Assembly (NCBI GenBank): GCA_031365725.1
Contig: JANLYQ010000015.1
Coordinates: forward strand, 1 to 26,119
DNA from: JANLYQ01 sp031365725
GTDB taxonomy: Bacteria > Actinomycetota > Actinomycetes > JACCUZ01
Direction: 5' to 3'
Length of the DNA stretch: 26,119 nucleotides
Positions 14,521 through 22,711 of this stretch are shown here, piece by piece. Every line of letters begins with the position of its first letter. The first letter of the stretch is position 1. The position numbers and the translations under genes are program-made. The notes under the pieces are model-generated. The model saw only the letters and a list, made by a program, of their open reading frames with translations, searched no databases and had not been told where the DNA came from.

Positions 14521-15964
14521 ACGGGTCGGCAGACGACGTGACCGCGGCATGGACAGCGAGAGCGGGCCCCACGGCGTAGGCCGCGAGCTCGCCCGCCAGC
14601 GACGGCATGACCAGCGCCCGCACCCAGGTGCCGTCGCCGCGGTGCTCCTGGGCCAGCAGCTCGCCGTCCTGGTGCAGCCGCGAGACGAGGTCGCCGCGGT
14701 CGTAGGGCAGCAGCACCTCGACCAACACCCCCGGCCTCGGCAGCTCGCGGGCGATCAGCGTCTCGAGCTCCTCGAAACCCTCGCCGGTGCGCGCCGAGAC
14801 GACGATGCTGTGCTTCTCCCGGCGACGAAGCCGGTCGATCACCAGCGGGTCGGCCAGGTCGGCCTTGTTGATGACCACGACCTCCGGCACGTCGTGGGCG
14901 TCGACATCGGCGAGCACCGCGCGCACGGCAGCGAGCTGGGCCTCCGGGTCGGCGTCCGAACCGTCGACCACGTGCAGGATCAGGTCGGCCTCGGCCACCT
15001 CCTCCAGGGTCGAGCGGAAGGCCTCGACCAGCTGATGCGGCAGGTGCCGGACGAAGCCCACGGTGTCGACGAGAGTGAAGACCCGGCCGTCGGCGGTCTC
15101 GGCCCGGCGCACCGTCGGGTCCAAGGTGGCGAAGAGTGCGTTCTCGACCAGGACCCCGGCGCCGGTCAGCCGGTTGAGCAGCGAGGACTTGCCGGCGTTG
15201 GTGTAGCCCGCGATCGCCACCGAGGGGATCTCGTGCCGGCGCCGCTCCTGGCGCTTGGTGTCACGAGCGGTCTTCATCTCCCGGATGTCCTTGCGGAGCT
15301 TGGCCATCTTGGTGCGGATGCGCCGACGGTCGGTCTCGATCTTCGTCTCGCCAGGGCCGCGGGTGCCGACACCGCCGGAGGACCCACCGGCGCCACCGGC
15401 CTGCCGTGACATCGACTGACCCCAGCCACGCAGCCGCGGCAGCATGTACTCCATCTGCGCCAGTGACACCTGCGCCTTGCCCTCACGGCTGCTCGCGTGC
15501 TGGGCAAAGATGTCGAGGATCAACGCCGTGCGATCGACGACCTTGACCTTGACGACCGCCTCGAGCTGGCTGAGCTGACCGGGCGTGAGCTCACCGTCGG
15601 CGATGACCGTGTCGGCACCGGTGGCGACCACGATGTCGCGCAGCTCCTTGGCCTTGCCCGAGCCGATGAACGTCGCTGCGTCAGGTTTGTCCCGCCGTTG
15701 CATCAGCCCCTCGAGCACCTGCGAGCCAGCGGTCTCGGCGAGGGCGGCCAGCTCGGCCAAGGAGTTCTCGGCCTCCTGCGACGAGCCCTCGGTCCAGACG
15801 CCGACGAGCACCACCCGCTCGAGGCGCAGCTGGCGGTACTCGACCTCCGTGACGTCCTCGAGCTCGGTCGACAGCCCCGCGACGCGGCGCAGGGCTTGCC
15901 GGTCGGCGAGGTCGAGCTGCTCCCCGTCGTGGTCGCGCGGGTCGGTCTCGTAGGCAGATGTCAT
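14486..15964 (-). CDS. hflX: GTPase HflX
   Basis: This 492-residue ribosome-associated GTPase splits stalled or stressed 70S ribosomes. The HflX N-terminal domain (about 40-190) includes ATFIGSGKAKEL and the LAQMEYMLPRLRGWG segment. A glycine-rich linker with RGPGETKIETDRR leads to a coiled coil. The G domain has G1 GYTNAGKSS (253-261), G3 DTVGF (300-304) and G4 NKAD (366-369). The C-terminal domain ends in an Ala/Ser/Thr-rich tail. The ATG at 15964 gives a short acidic extension before the conserved part. It lies 42 bp downstream of dapF in the miaA-dapF-hflX run. The last 35 bp overlap the convergent protease gene. Confidence 0.96.
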   Translation of the reverse strand: MTSAYETDPRDHDGEQLDLADRQALRRVAGLSTELEDVTEVEYRQLRLERVVLVGVWTEGSSQEAENSLAELAALAETAGSQVLEGLMQRRDKPDAATFIGSGKAKELRDIVVATGADTVIADGELTPGQLSQLEAVVKVKVVDRTALILDIFAQHASSREGKAQVSLAQMEYMLPRLRGWGQSMSRQAGGAGGSSGGVGTRGPGETKIETDRRRIRTKMAKLRKDIREMKTARDTKRQERRRHEIPSVAIAGYTNAGKSSLLNRLTGAGVLVENALFATLDPTVRRAETADGRVFTLVDTVGFVRHLPHQLVEAFRSTLEEVAEADLILHVVDGSDADPEAQLAAVRAVLADVDAHDVPEVVVINKADLADPLVIDRLRRREKHSIVVSARTGEGFEELETLIARELPRPGVLVEVLLPYDRGDLVSRLHQDGELLAQEHRGDGTWVRALVMPSLAGELAAYAVGPALAVHAAVTSSADPSTASTPPTTAS

Positions 15965-16006
15965 CCCGACCAGAGTGTCACGAGGCGCGGTGGGGTGTCT
16001 CCCGGG

Positions 16007-17011
16007 TTACTGCGCGCGGGTCGGACTCGGTGCCGGCAGCAGCACCAGAGCCGCCAGGTCCACCTCGCCCGTGGCGACCAGCACCGCCGGACCGGTCAGC
16101 TCGACTCCCCCGTCCGGGCTCTCCGTGACGGCGAGCCGGCCCCCAGGCACGTCCACGACGTACGTCGTCCGCCCGAGGGCGGCTGCGTCCCGTCGCGCGC
16201 TGGCCACCATGACCGCGCAGGCGCCCGTCCCGCAGGACCGGGTCTCCCCTACGCCGCGCTCATGCACCCGCATCGCGACGTGGCGCGCCCCGCGGCGTAC
16301 GACGAGCTCGACGTTGACCCCGTCCGGGAACGGCGGCTCGACGACGGGCGCGCTGCTGAGGTCCACGGCGTCCAGGTCCCACCAGTCGGCCTCGGGACCG
16401 TCGTCGAGGAACACGACCACATGCGGGTTGCCCATGTCGACCTCGACCGCGGGCAGGGCGTGGGCGCCGCCGGGGAAGGTCACCTGGCGGGTGGCAGCGA
16501 CGCGAGCGACCGCCCCGTCGGCACCGGGGACGGCTACCGCCGCCGCTGCGGGCAGCCGGGCCGGGCCCATGTCGACCGTGACGTCGCCGGCTGCCGGGAT
16601 CGCCAGCACCTTGACCCCGCTGCGAGTGAGCACCGGCAGGTTCCCGGGCTGCTCCCAACCTGCGTCGACCAGAAACCGGCCGAACACGCGGATCCCATTG
16701 CCACACATAGCCGCCGACGTGCCATCGGCGTTGCGGTGGTCCATGAACCACCGGACATCCGGCAGACCGGAGTCGCCGGCCCTTGGGGCCTCTTGGAAGT
16801 GGGTCGCTGACAGTCCCTGGGTCGCCGCCACAGCCTGCGCCTCGGCATCAGCAGCGACCCGCACCACCCGCAGCACCCCGTCCCCGCCGATCCCGGCCCG
16901 CCGGTCGCAGAGCGCCCGGACGCTCGCGGGGTCCAGGTCCATCTCGCCGTCGGCGTCGGGCAGCAGCACGAAGTCGTTCTCGGTGCCGTGCCCTTTCACG
17001 AAGGCGATCAC
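16007..17011 (-). CDS. dapF: Diaminopimelate epimerase
   Basis: DapF converts LL- to meso-diaminopimelate for lysine and peptidoglycan synthesis, without cofactor. Both catalytic cysteines are present: Cys103 in AAMCGNGIRVFGR and Cys260 in GETRSCGTGACAVM. The N terminus KGHGTENDFVLLPD and the MGNPHVVVF motif fit the family. At 334 residues it is longer than E. coli DapF (274), mainly through an Ala-rich insertion at about 53-85; such insertions are common in actinobacteria. The ATG at 17011 begins directly at the conserved MIAFVKGHGTENDF. It lies between miaA (55 bp upstream) and hflX. Confidence 0.96.
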   Translation of the reverse strand: MIAFVKGHGTENDFVLLPDADGEMDLDPASVRALCDRRAGIGGDGVLRVVRVAADAEAQAVAATQGLSATHFQEAPRAGDSGLPDVRWFMDHRNADGTSAAMCGNGIRVFGRFLVDAGWEQPGNLPVLTRSGVKVLAIPAAGDVTVDMGPARLPAAAAVAVPGADGAVARVAATRQVTFPGGAHALPAVEVDMGNPHVVVFLDDGPEADWWDLDAVDLSSAPVVEPPFPDGVNVELVVRRGARHVAMRVHERGVGETRSCGTGACAVMVASARRDAAALGRTTYVVDVPGGRLAVTESPDGGVELTGPAVLVATGEVDLAALVLLPAPSPTRAQ

Positions 17012-17066
17012 AGGCCCGAGCCTAACGAGCGGCCAACGTCCCTGGATGTTGCGCGGCGGTCAGGAC

Positions 17067-18062
17067 CTATGCCGGCGCGACGACCGCCCAGGCCTGCGTC
17101 AGCAGATCGGCCGCCGGGGCTGTCGCGTCGAGCCAGACGATGCGCGGGTCCCGGCGGAACCATGACTCCTGGCGCCGGGCGAAGCGCCGGGTCGCCCGCA
17201 CGGTCTCGTCGCGCGCCTGGTCCTCGCTGTACTCCCCCGCGAGGTGACGCAGCACCTGGGCATAGCCCAGCGCCCGGGACGCCGTGCGGGCCTGCGCCAG
17301 ACCGGCGGCGCGCAGGCGGCGTACCTCCTCGACCAGCCCCTGTTCCCACATCACATCGACCCGCGCCTCGATCCGCGCATAGAGCAGGTCCCGGGGCAGG
17401 GCCAGCCCCACCTGCACTGCTGGCACGGCATAGACGTACTCCGGCAGGGTCGCGGTGTAGGGGCCGCCCGTCAGCTCGACGACCTCCAGGGCGCGCACGG
17501 TCCGGCGGCCGTTGGCCGGGTGCATCGTCGAGGCGGAGGCCGGGTCGAGTCTCGCCAGCCGGGCGTGCAACGCACCCGCGCCGTGCTCGGCGAGCTCCGC
17601 CTCGAGCCGGGCACGCACCACCGCATCGGTCCCAGGAAAGTCGAGGTCGTCCAGCGCGGCCCGGACATAGAGGCCCGACCCGCCGACGAGCACCGCCCGG
17701 ACGCTGCGACCGGTCAGCTCAGCGAACAGCTCCCGGGCCATCTGCTGGTACGTCGACACCTCGGCCTCCCGGTCGAGGTCCCACACGTCGAGCAGGTGGT
17801 GGGCCACGCCCTGGCGCTCGGCGAGCGGCAGCTTGGCGGTGCCGATGTCCATGCCGCGGTAGAGCTGCATCGAGTCGGCATTGACGACCTCGGCGCCTAG
17901 GCGGAGCGCCAGCCCGATGGCCAGGTCGCTCTTGCCGACCGCCGTTGCGCCGACCACGGCGATCACCGGTCGATGCGGGTCGACCGGAGCCCCGGCGCAC
18001 CCGGCCGGGTTGTCCGGCGCTGTCCGATCCGCGCACAGGTTCCCGGCCGAGTCACGTCCCAC
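17067..18062 (-). CDS. miaA: tRNA dimethylallyltransferase
   Basis: MiaA adds a dimethylallyl group to N6 of A37 in tRNAs reading UNN codons, the substrate later methylthiolated by MiaB, encoded about 1 kb upstream on the same strand. Visible are the P-loop GATAVGKSDLA, NADSMQLYRGMDIGTAK, HHLLDVWDL, VGGSGLYVRA and GRRTVRALEV, plus a C-terminal RFARRQESWFRRDPRI tail. The start is uncertain. GTG 18062 is the first plausible in-frame start downstream of the divergent small gene and gives 331 residues, with about 32 residues before PVIAVVGATAVGKS. No clear ribosome site supports it. A GTG at the PVIAVV segment itself would leave almost no N terminus. Confidence 0.93.
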   Translation of the reverse strand: MGRDSAGNLCADRTAPDNPAGCAGAPVDPHRPVIAVVGATAVGKSDLAIGLALRLGAEVVNADSMQLYRGMDIGTAKLPLAERQGVAHHLLDVWDLDREAEVSTYQQMARELFAELTGRSVRAVLVGGSGLYVRAALDDLDFPGTDAVVRARLEAELAEHGAGALHARLARLDPASASTMHPANGRRTVRALEVVELTGGPYTATLPEYVYAVPAVQVGLALPRDLLYARIEARVDVMWEQGLVEEVRRLRAAGLAQARTASRALGYAQVLRHLAGEYSEDQARDETVRATRRFARRQESWFRRDPRIVWLDATAPAADLLTQAWAVVAPA

Positions 18063-18113
18063 GAGAGGCCAGTCTGGTCTACCGAGGCACTCAGACCGCC
18101 TACGGTGGGCCTC

Positions 18114-18335
18114 ATGGGAATGTTCGACAGTCTGAAGAAGAAGGTCACCGACGCAGTTGACGGCCACGGCGGTCAGGTCAGCGGCGGACTCGACAAGGCA
18201 GGTGACCTCATCGATGAGAAGACCGGCGGCAAGCACACCGGTCAGATCGATGGCGGCATCGCCAAGGCGAAGGACGCGCTGGACGGTCTCGACGGCAAGG
18301 ACGACGACATCCCGAACAAGCCCGCAGGGGCCTAG
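18114..18335 (+). CDS. Small hydrophilic protein of the MT0933 'antitoxin' family
   Basis: The 73-residue product (MGMFDSLKKKVTDAV...) has the Lys/Asp/Gly-rich amphipathic pattern of the MT0933-like family: KVTDAVDGHGGQVSGGLDKA, then DEKTGGKHTGQIDGGIAKAK, then a DGLDGKDDDIP tail. The family is annotated as antitoxin after Rv0909 (MT0933), but most members occur alone and resemble stress-type small proteins. No toxin gene adjoins it. The ATG at 18114 is chosen over the ATG two codons later. It is divergent from miaA with about 50 bp between, and ends at a terminator hairpin. Confidence 0.82.
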   Translation: MGMFDSLKKKVTDAVDGHGGQVSGGLDKAGDLIDEKTGGKHTGQIDGGIAKAKDALDGLDGKDDDIPNKPAGA

Positions 18336-18353
18336 TTCGGCTGCTTGTCTCCT

Positions 18354-18379
18354 CCGGTCACGGCCTCGGCCGTGACCGG
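18354..18379. terminator. Perfect 12-bp hairpin terminator
   Basis: CCGGTCACGGCC and GGCCGTGACCGG form a perfect 12-bp stem around TC. It starts 19 bp after the small gene's stop and overlaps the last codons and stop (18358-18360) of the convergent LigB-like gene, so it can end both transcripts. Confidence 0.8.
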
Positions 18380-19080
18380 GTCATCGTCGCTGGCTGCGTC
18401 TGCGTCGTCATCCTGCTGGGTTGCCACGTCGCCACCAGGTAGGTCACGCCGTACGGCGCGCCCGACCAGGTCAGGTCGGCCTGCCACGACTCACCCCGTG
18501 CTGCTCCGGCGAGGACCTGCACGGGTGCCCGGCCGGCAGCCAGCACGCGCGCGCCCTGATCGGCGTCCAACGCGGTGAGGGCAACCGGGTCGCCCGCACG
18601 CAGTGCCGCTTCGAGCCGGTCGTCGTACGCGGCCGCTTCCGGGCTCAGACCACCCGGGCCCTTGGCGCTGCGCCGCGCGCTGCCGTCGCCCATCACCAGC
18701 AGCGCCACCCGTGCCGCGCGGCCAGCCAGTGCCTCCCCGATCGCGGCGCACCGCGCGGGTGCGGTGTCGGCCGGCACCCCGAACAGCAGCACCGGTGCCA
18801 CAACGGCTCCCTCAGCCCGGTCCAGCAGCCACTGCCCCAGAGCCAACGCAAGGGACGGGGTCGGTCGCCCGGACCTGCCGGGGATGGCCACCGGTCCGGT
18901 TGCCGGCCCGAGCGACTCGGCACCGCCGACCACCACGACCAGCGACGGCGATGAGCCCAGCAGCAGCGCCACCGCCGCGTCGCAGGCCACCCGCAGGTCG
19001 TCGAGCTCCTCGCTGGCCCCCGCAGCGAGCCCCGGCACCAGCAGTGGCGGGTGCGGGCAGATCGCCGCAGCGACCAGCAT
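18358..19080 (-). CDS. Class III extradiol dioxygenase-like (LigB/MEMO-like) protein
   Basis: The 240-residue protein begins MLVAAAICPHPPLLVPGL, the signature N terminus of the LigB-like proteins found next to miaA/miaB in actinobacteria (Rv2728c in M. tuberculosis). SLVVVVGGAESLG, LLFGVPAD and VALLVMGDGSA fit the expected beta strands. His10 matches one metal-site histidine of class III extradiol dioxygenases, but the second expected one is not seen (GGAE instead of a His-containing loop), so a non-enzymatic role is possible. The C terminus after about 220 is a Thr/Gln/Arg tail read through the terminator hairpin. The ATG at 19080 lies two bases after the miaB stop, so the pair is tightly linked. 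Function is unknown. Confidence 0.8.
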   Translation of the reverse strand: MLVAAAICPHPPLLVPGLAAGASEELDDLRVACDAAVALLLGSSPSLVVVVGGAESLGPATGPVAIPGRSGRPTPSLALALGQWLLDRAEGAVVAPVLLFGVPADTAPARCAAIGEALAGRAARVALLVMGDGSARRSAKGPGGLSPEAAAYDDRLEAALRAGDPVALTALDADQGARVLAAGRAPVQVLAGAARGESWQADLTWSGAPYGVTYLVATWQPSRMTTQTQPATMTRSRPRP

Positions 19081-19082
19081 GC

Positions 19083-20603
19083 TCAGCCTCCGACGACGAC
19101 GGGCGGTGCGCCGATGCCCGGCATCCCGAGCAGGACACCTCTGCTGACCGGCGTACCGCGTGGGACGCGTGGCCCGAGGTCCTGGGCGGCCTCCCAGGCA
19201 TCACCGCCACGGGTACGGCGTAGGTCGGCGGGCTCGGCGCGGGCGACGAGGTGGTAGGGCGCGGCATAGGTGACCGTCGCTGACACCACGTCGCCGGGCC
19301 GAGCGGCACCGGCGCCTGCCCGACGGTCATGGCCCACCGCCTGCGGATCTGCGTCGAGACCTTCGACATGCACCAGACGGTTGTCCGCCGCGCGCCCGGA
19401 GCTGCGGTGGGTGACTGCGTCCTTGCGCCCCTCGCCCGGGGCGATGAGGACCTGCACCGACCGACCGAGCTGGCGGGAGTTCTCGGCCCAGGAGATCTCC
19501 TCCTGGGCGGCGGCGAGGCGCAGATAGCGTTCCTGAACCACGGCCTTGGGCAGCTGGTCGGGCAGGTCGGCCGCCGGTGTGCCGGGCCTCTTGCTGTACT
19601 GGAAGGTGAACGCGCCGGCGAAGCGGGCGGCCCGCACGACGTCGAGGGTCGCCTCGAAGTCGGCCCCGGTCTCGCCGGGGAAGCCGACGATGATGTCGGT
19701 GGTGATCGCCGCTTCCGGCATGGCGGCGCGGACCCGGTCGATGATGCCGAGGTAGCGCTCCTGCCGGTAGGACCGGCGCATCGCGCGCAGCACCCGGTCC
19801 GACCCGGACTGCAACGGCATGTGCAACGAGGGCATGACGTTCGGGGTCTCGGCCATCGCAGCGATCACGTCGTCGGTGAAGTCCTTCGGGTGCGGCGAGG
19901 TGAACCGCACCCGTTCGAGGCCGTCGATGTCGCCGCAGGCGCGCAGCAGCTTGCCGAACGCGAGCCGGTCACCGAACTCCGCGCCGTAGGAGTTGACGTT
20001 CTGCCCGAGCAGCGTGACCTCGAGCACGCCGTCAGCCACGAGGGCCTCGATCTCGGCAAGCACGTCGCCGGGCCGGCGGTCCTTCTCGGTGCCCCGCAGC
20101 GACGGCACGATGCAGAACGTGCAGGTGTTGTTGCACCCGACACTGATCGACACCCACGCGGCGTAGGCGGACTGCCGCCGGGTGGGCAGCGTCGAGGGAA
20201 AGACCTCGAGCGACTCGGCGATCTCGACCTGGGCCTCGCCATTGTGCCGGGCGCGGTCGAGCAGCGCGGGCAGCGAGCCGATGTTGTGGGTGCCGAACAC
20301 GACGTCGACCCACGGTGCGCGCCGGGTGATCTCACCGCGGTCCTTCTGCGCGAGGCAGCCGCCGACAGCGATCTGCATCTCGGGGTGCTGGCGCTTGACC
20401 TCGGCCAGCCGGCCGAGGTTGCCGTAGAGGCGGTTGTCGGCGTTCTCCCGCACCGCGCAGGTGTTGAAGACCACGACATCGGCCGACCGGTCGCCGACCG
20501 GTTCGAGCCGGCGGTAGCCGCCATCCTCGAGGAGACCGGCCAGCCGCTCGGAGTCATGGGTGTTCATCTGGCAGCCGTAGCTGCGGATCTCGTAGGTGCG
20601 CAT
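19083..20603 (-). CDS. miaB: tRNA-2-methylthio-N6-dimethylallyladenosine synthase
   Basis: MiaB is a radical-SAM methylthiotransferase that converts i6A37 to ms2i6A37 in tRNA, acting after MiaA. The 506-residue product has the N-terminal UPF0004 domain with Cys11 (RSYGCQMN), Cys49 (FNTCAVREN) and Cys83 (GGCLAQ) for the auxiliary 4Fe-4S cluster. The radical-SAM CxxxCxxC motif is Cys157, Cys161 and Cys164 in VGCNNTCTFCIVPSLRG. A TRAM domain begins near 375, and a Gly-rich tail ends the protein. The ATG at 20603 begins at the conserved MRTYEIRSYGCQMN and overlaps the upstream PemK-like stop as TGATG, which suggests translational coupling. Confidence 0.96.
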   Translation of the reverse strand: MRTYEIRSYGCQMNTHDSERLAGLLEDGGYRRLEPVGDRSADVVVFNTCAVRENADNRLYGNLGRLAEVKRQHPEMQIAVGGCLAQKDRGEITRRAPWVDVVFGTHNIGSLPALLDRARHNGEAQVEIAESLEVFPSTLPTRRQSAYAAWVSISVGCNNTCTFCIVPSLRGTEKDRRPGDVLAEIEALVADGVLEVTLLGQNVNSYGAEFGDRLAFGKLLRACGDIDGLERVRFTSPHPKDFTDDVIAAMAETPNVMPSLHMPLQSGSDRVLRAMRRSYRQERYLGIIDRVRAAMPEAAITTDIIVGFPGETGADFEATLDVVRAARFAGAFTFQYSKRPGTPAADLPDQLPKAVVQERYLRLAAAQEEISWAENSRQLGRSVQVLIAPGEGRKDAVTHRSSGRAADNRLVHVEGLDADPQAVGHDRRAGAGAARPGDVVSATVTYAAPYHLVARAEPADLRRTRGGDAWEAAQDLGPRVPRGTPVSRGVLLGMPGIGAPPVVVGG

Positions 20604-21211
20604 CAGGCCCAGCCATGGTCCTGTCGCAGAGCGGCCGCGACCCGGTCGAAGCGTTGCCGGTCGAGCACAGCACCCTCGCGTCGGATGCCGCTCTCGGGCA
20701 CCTCGAGGACCCGGTCGAGGCGCAGCCAGCTCGGCCGCCCCTCGCGGTCCCACGGCCCGGAGCCCAGCGCCAGCCACCCGTGCTGGCCGTCACGGGTGTG
20801 CTGGCTGGACAACATCAGGCCATAGAGGTGGTCGCCGTCCCGCCCGACGACCAGGACCGGCCGGTCCTTGCCCTGCCCCGCGTCCTCCTCGTACTGCACC
20901 CAGGTCCAGACGACCTCTCCCGGGTCGGCCTGGCCGTCAGGGTGGGGGGCGTAGTCCAGGTGTCGCCCGCTGGGAGCAGTGGTGTGGACGGTGGACGCGG
21001 TGCGCGCGGCACCCGCGTGGTCGGTCGCCGACCCAGGTGCGGTGCCGGTGGGGTTTCGGTCGGACCCCCTCGAGCCAGATCCCCGGCTGCTGGACCCCGA
21101 CGAGCTTCCCGACGTACGAAGGTTGGCCTGGGCTGCCCGGAGCAGCCGCGGCCCCTCGCGGACGGCGACGCGCAGGAGCTGTTGGGTGAGGTTCTGCCAG
21201 GGGCTGGGCAC
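20603..21211 (-). CDS. PemK/MazF-like protein with Ser/Gly-rich N-terminal region
   Basis: The 202-residue product has a MazF/PemK-like barrel in its second half. GEVVWTWVQYEED starts the first strand, followed by GKDRPVLVVGRDGDHLYGLML, then SQHTRDGQHGWLALG and a C-terminal helix (DRQRFDRVAAALR). Residues 1-30 are a basic helix and 31-85 a low-complexity Ser/Gly/Thr stretch, neither typical of classical MazF (about 110 residues). Family members with this layout are often labelled type II toxin, but no antitoxin gene is next to it. Its stop overlaps the miaB start, and it lies 9 bp after the GGDEF gene. RNase activity is not assured. The GTG start at 21211 is the first in frame after that stop. 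Confidence 0.8.
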   Translation of the reverse strand: MPSPWQNLTQQLLRVAVREGPRLLRAAQANLRTSGSSSGSSSRGSGSRGSDRNPTGTAPGSATDHAGAARTASTVHTTAPSGRHLDYAPHPDGQADPGEVVWTWVQYEEDAGQGKDRPVLVVGRDGDHLYGLMLSSQHTRDGQHGWLALGSGPWDREGRPSWLRLDRVLEVPESGIRREGAVLDRQRFDRVAAALRQDHGWA

Positions 21212-21220
21212 CTGGGAAGA

Positions 21221-22669
21221 CTAAGGGCCCGCGAGCTGCGGAGCGGATGCTGCGTGGATCTGTGCCGGATCCAGGGTCAGCTTGGAGCGCTGCCACCTGC
21301 TCCCACCCGCCGACTTCGCCTGGTACATGGCCTCGTCGGCGCGCCTGAGCAGCGTCTCGGCCGACGCGTCGGCGCCGACGGACGTGACCACCCCCACGGA
21401 AGCCGGGACCCGTAGGCCCGTCGCCGCACCCGTCAGCGGGAGCGAGAGCTCCCCGACGATGCGGCGGGCCACTGTGTCGACGTCCTCGGCGCTGGTCAGC
21501 CCCTCGCAGACGACGATGAACTCGTCCCCCCCGAGCCTGGCGACGATGTCGTGGGCTCGGCAGGCCCCCCGGAGCCGGTCGGCGACGGTGCGCAGGACGA
21601 GGTCACCCTCGGCGTGACCCAGAGCGTCGTTGACCTCTTTGAACCCATCGAGGTCGATGAAGAGCAAGGCGATCGAGGTCGAGGCCCGGTCGGCCCGCCC
21701 CAACGCTGCCTCGAGGCTGTCCAGCAGCATCCGGCGGTTGAGCAGGCCGGTGAGCGGGTCGTGGGTCGCGTGGTGCTCAAGCTGGCGCTCGGCCTGCTTC
21801 TGCACCGACAGGTCGCGGGTCACTGTGAGCACGCCGCCCACGGCGCCGTCCGGACCGATCTCCGACACCAGGCGCGAATGCAACCAGCGTTCGGTCCCAC
21901 CGTCGCCGTCGGCATTCCGGGGAGCTGCTGTGGCCAGCTCGATCTCGGCGCTGCCGCGGCTCTCGATCACGTGCTGCATCGCCTCCCCCCAGCTGCGTGC
22001 GAGCCCCTCGTCGAGGCCGACGATCTCGCTGGTCCTACGGTGCAGCACGGCCGACTCCGGCAGCCCGACCAGGGCCAGAGCGGCGGGATTCAGGTAGGTC
22101 CAGCGCAGCTCGGCGTCGACCCGGACGATGGCGTCCGGCGACACTTCCAGCACCCGACGTAGGTCGGCCTCCACTCGCCGTAGCTCGTGCAGGGAGTCCG
22201 CGAGCGCTTCCGAGATGCGCTGGGAGCGGGCTTCCGCCCGCACCCGGTCACTGATGTCACGGGAGACGCCAAAGGTTCCTACCGTGGCCCCCGAGTCGTC
22301 CCGCAGCGCGATCTTGGTCGACGACACCCAGGAGTCCTCGCGGTCGGTCCAGACCTGTCGCTCCTCGGCGTCGATCATCGGCAACCCGGTCTCGACGATC
22401 TGGCGCTCGTCCGCGTAGGTGTTTGCCGCGTGACCGGCCTCGTAGTAGTCGGCGTCACTCTGACCTTCCAACGCCTGAGGGTCGTCGAGCCCGTAGGAAA
22501 GGGCGGCGCCGCGGCTCATGCGCAGATAGCGTGACTCGGCGTCCTTGAAATAGATGATGTCGGTCAGGGACGCCATGAGATTCCGGAAGCACAACAGGTC
22601 CAAGGCATCGCGATCAGCGGCGGGAGGGTCGACGCCGACCCTCGCCGGGGTCCCCAGGTCCGAACTCAT
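21221..22669 (-). CDS. PAS-PAS-GGDEF diguanylate cyclase
   Basis: The 482-residue cytosolic protein has two PAS domains (about 27-145, ending GTFGVSRDISDR, and about 165-292, ending GVLTVTRDLSVQ), then a GGDEF domain (about 300-460). GGDEF is intact at 380-384 with an RxxD inhibitory site (RAHD, 371-374), so it should make c-di-GMP with product feedback. DPLTGLLNRR and FIDLDGFKEVNDALGH are typical. No EAL domain follows. The ATG at 22669 lacks a clear Shine-Dalgarno sequence; a -10-like CATACC lies about 4 bases before it, so a leaderless mRNA is possible. A LexA-box-like dyad covers the start codon. It precedes pemK-like, miaB and LigB-like genes with tiny gaps, so it may head that run. Confidence 0.93.
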   Translation of the reverse strand: MSSDLGTPARVGVDPPAADRDALDLLCFRNLMASLTDIIYFKDAESRYLRMSRGAALSYGLDDPQALEGQSDADYYEAGHAANTYADERQIVETGLPMIDAEERQVWTDREDSWVSSTKIALRDDSGATVGTFGVSRDISDRVRAEARSQRISEALADSLHELRRVEADLRRVLEVSPDAIVRVDAELRWTYLNPAALALVGLPESAVLHRRTSEIVGLDEGLARSWGEAMQHVIESRGSAEIELATAAPRNADGDGGTERWLHSRLVSEIGPDGAVGGVLTVTRDLSVQKQAERQLEHHATHDPLTGLLNRRMLLDSLEAALGRADRASTSIALLFIDLDGFKEVNDALGHAEGDLVLRTVADRLRGACRAHDIVARLGGDEFIVVCEGLTSAEDVDTVARRIVGELSLPLTGAATGLRVPASVGVVTSVGADASAETLLRRADEAMYQAKSAGGSRWQRSKLTLDPAQIHAASAPQLAGP

Positions 22670-22675
22670 GTTCGG
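22660..22675. promoter_or_regulatory. LexA-box-like dyad over the start codon of the GGDEF gene
   Basis: CCGAACTCATGTTCGG has the CGAAC-N4-GTTCG core of the actinobacterial SOS box with complementary outer bases. The recA box in this window also uses a CCGAAC half-site. It spans the ATG at 22669, a position that would block initiation if the promoter is leaderless. Binding is inferred. Confidence 0.55.
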
Positions 22676-22711
22676 TATGTCGGCAATCGCCGCGACCGCC
22701 TGAAGGACGCT

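Noticed and set aside
19329..20825. 498-residue plus-strand open frame opposite miaB
   Set aside because: miaB on the other strand is certain from its cysteine motifs; this frame is rich in Arg, Gly, Asp and Val without recognisable domains.
18114..21211. A toxin-antitoxin pair formed by the MT0933-type protein and the PemK-like protein
   Set aside because: They are 2.3 kb apart, on opposite strands, separated by two genes, and belong to families not known to pair with each other.
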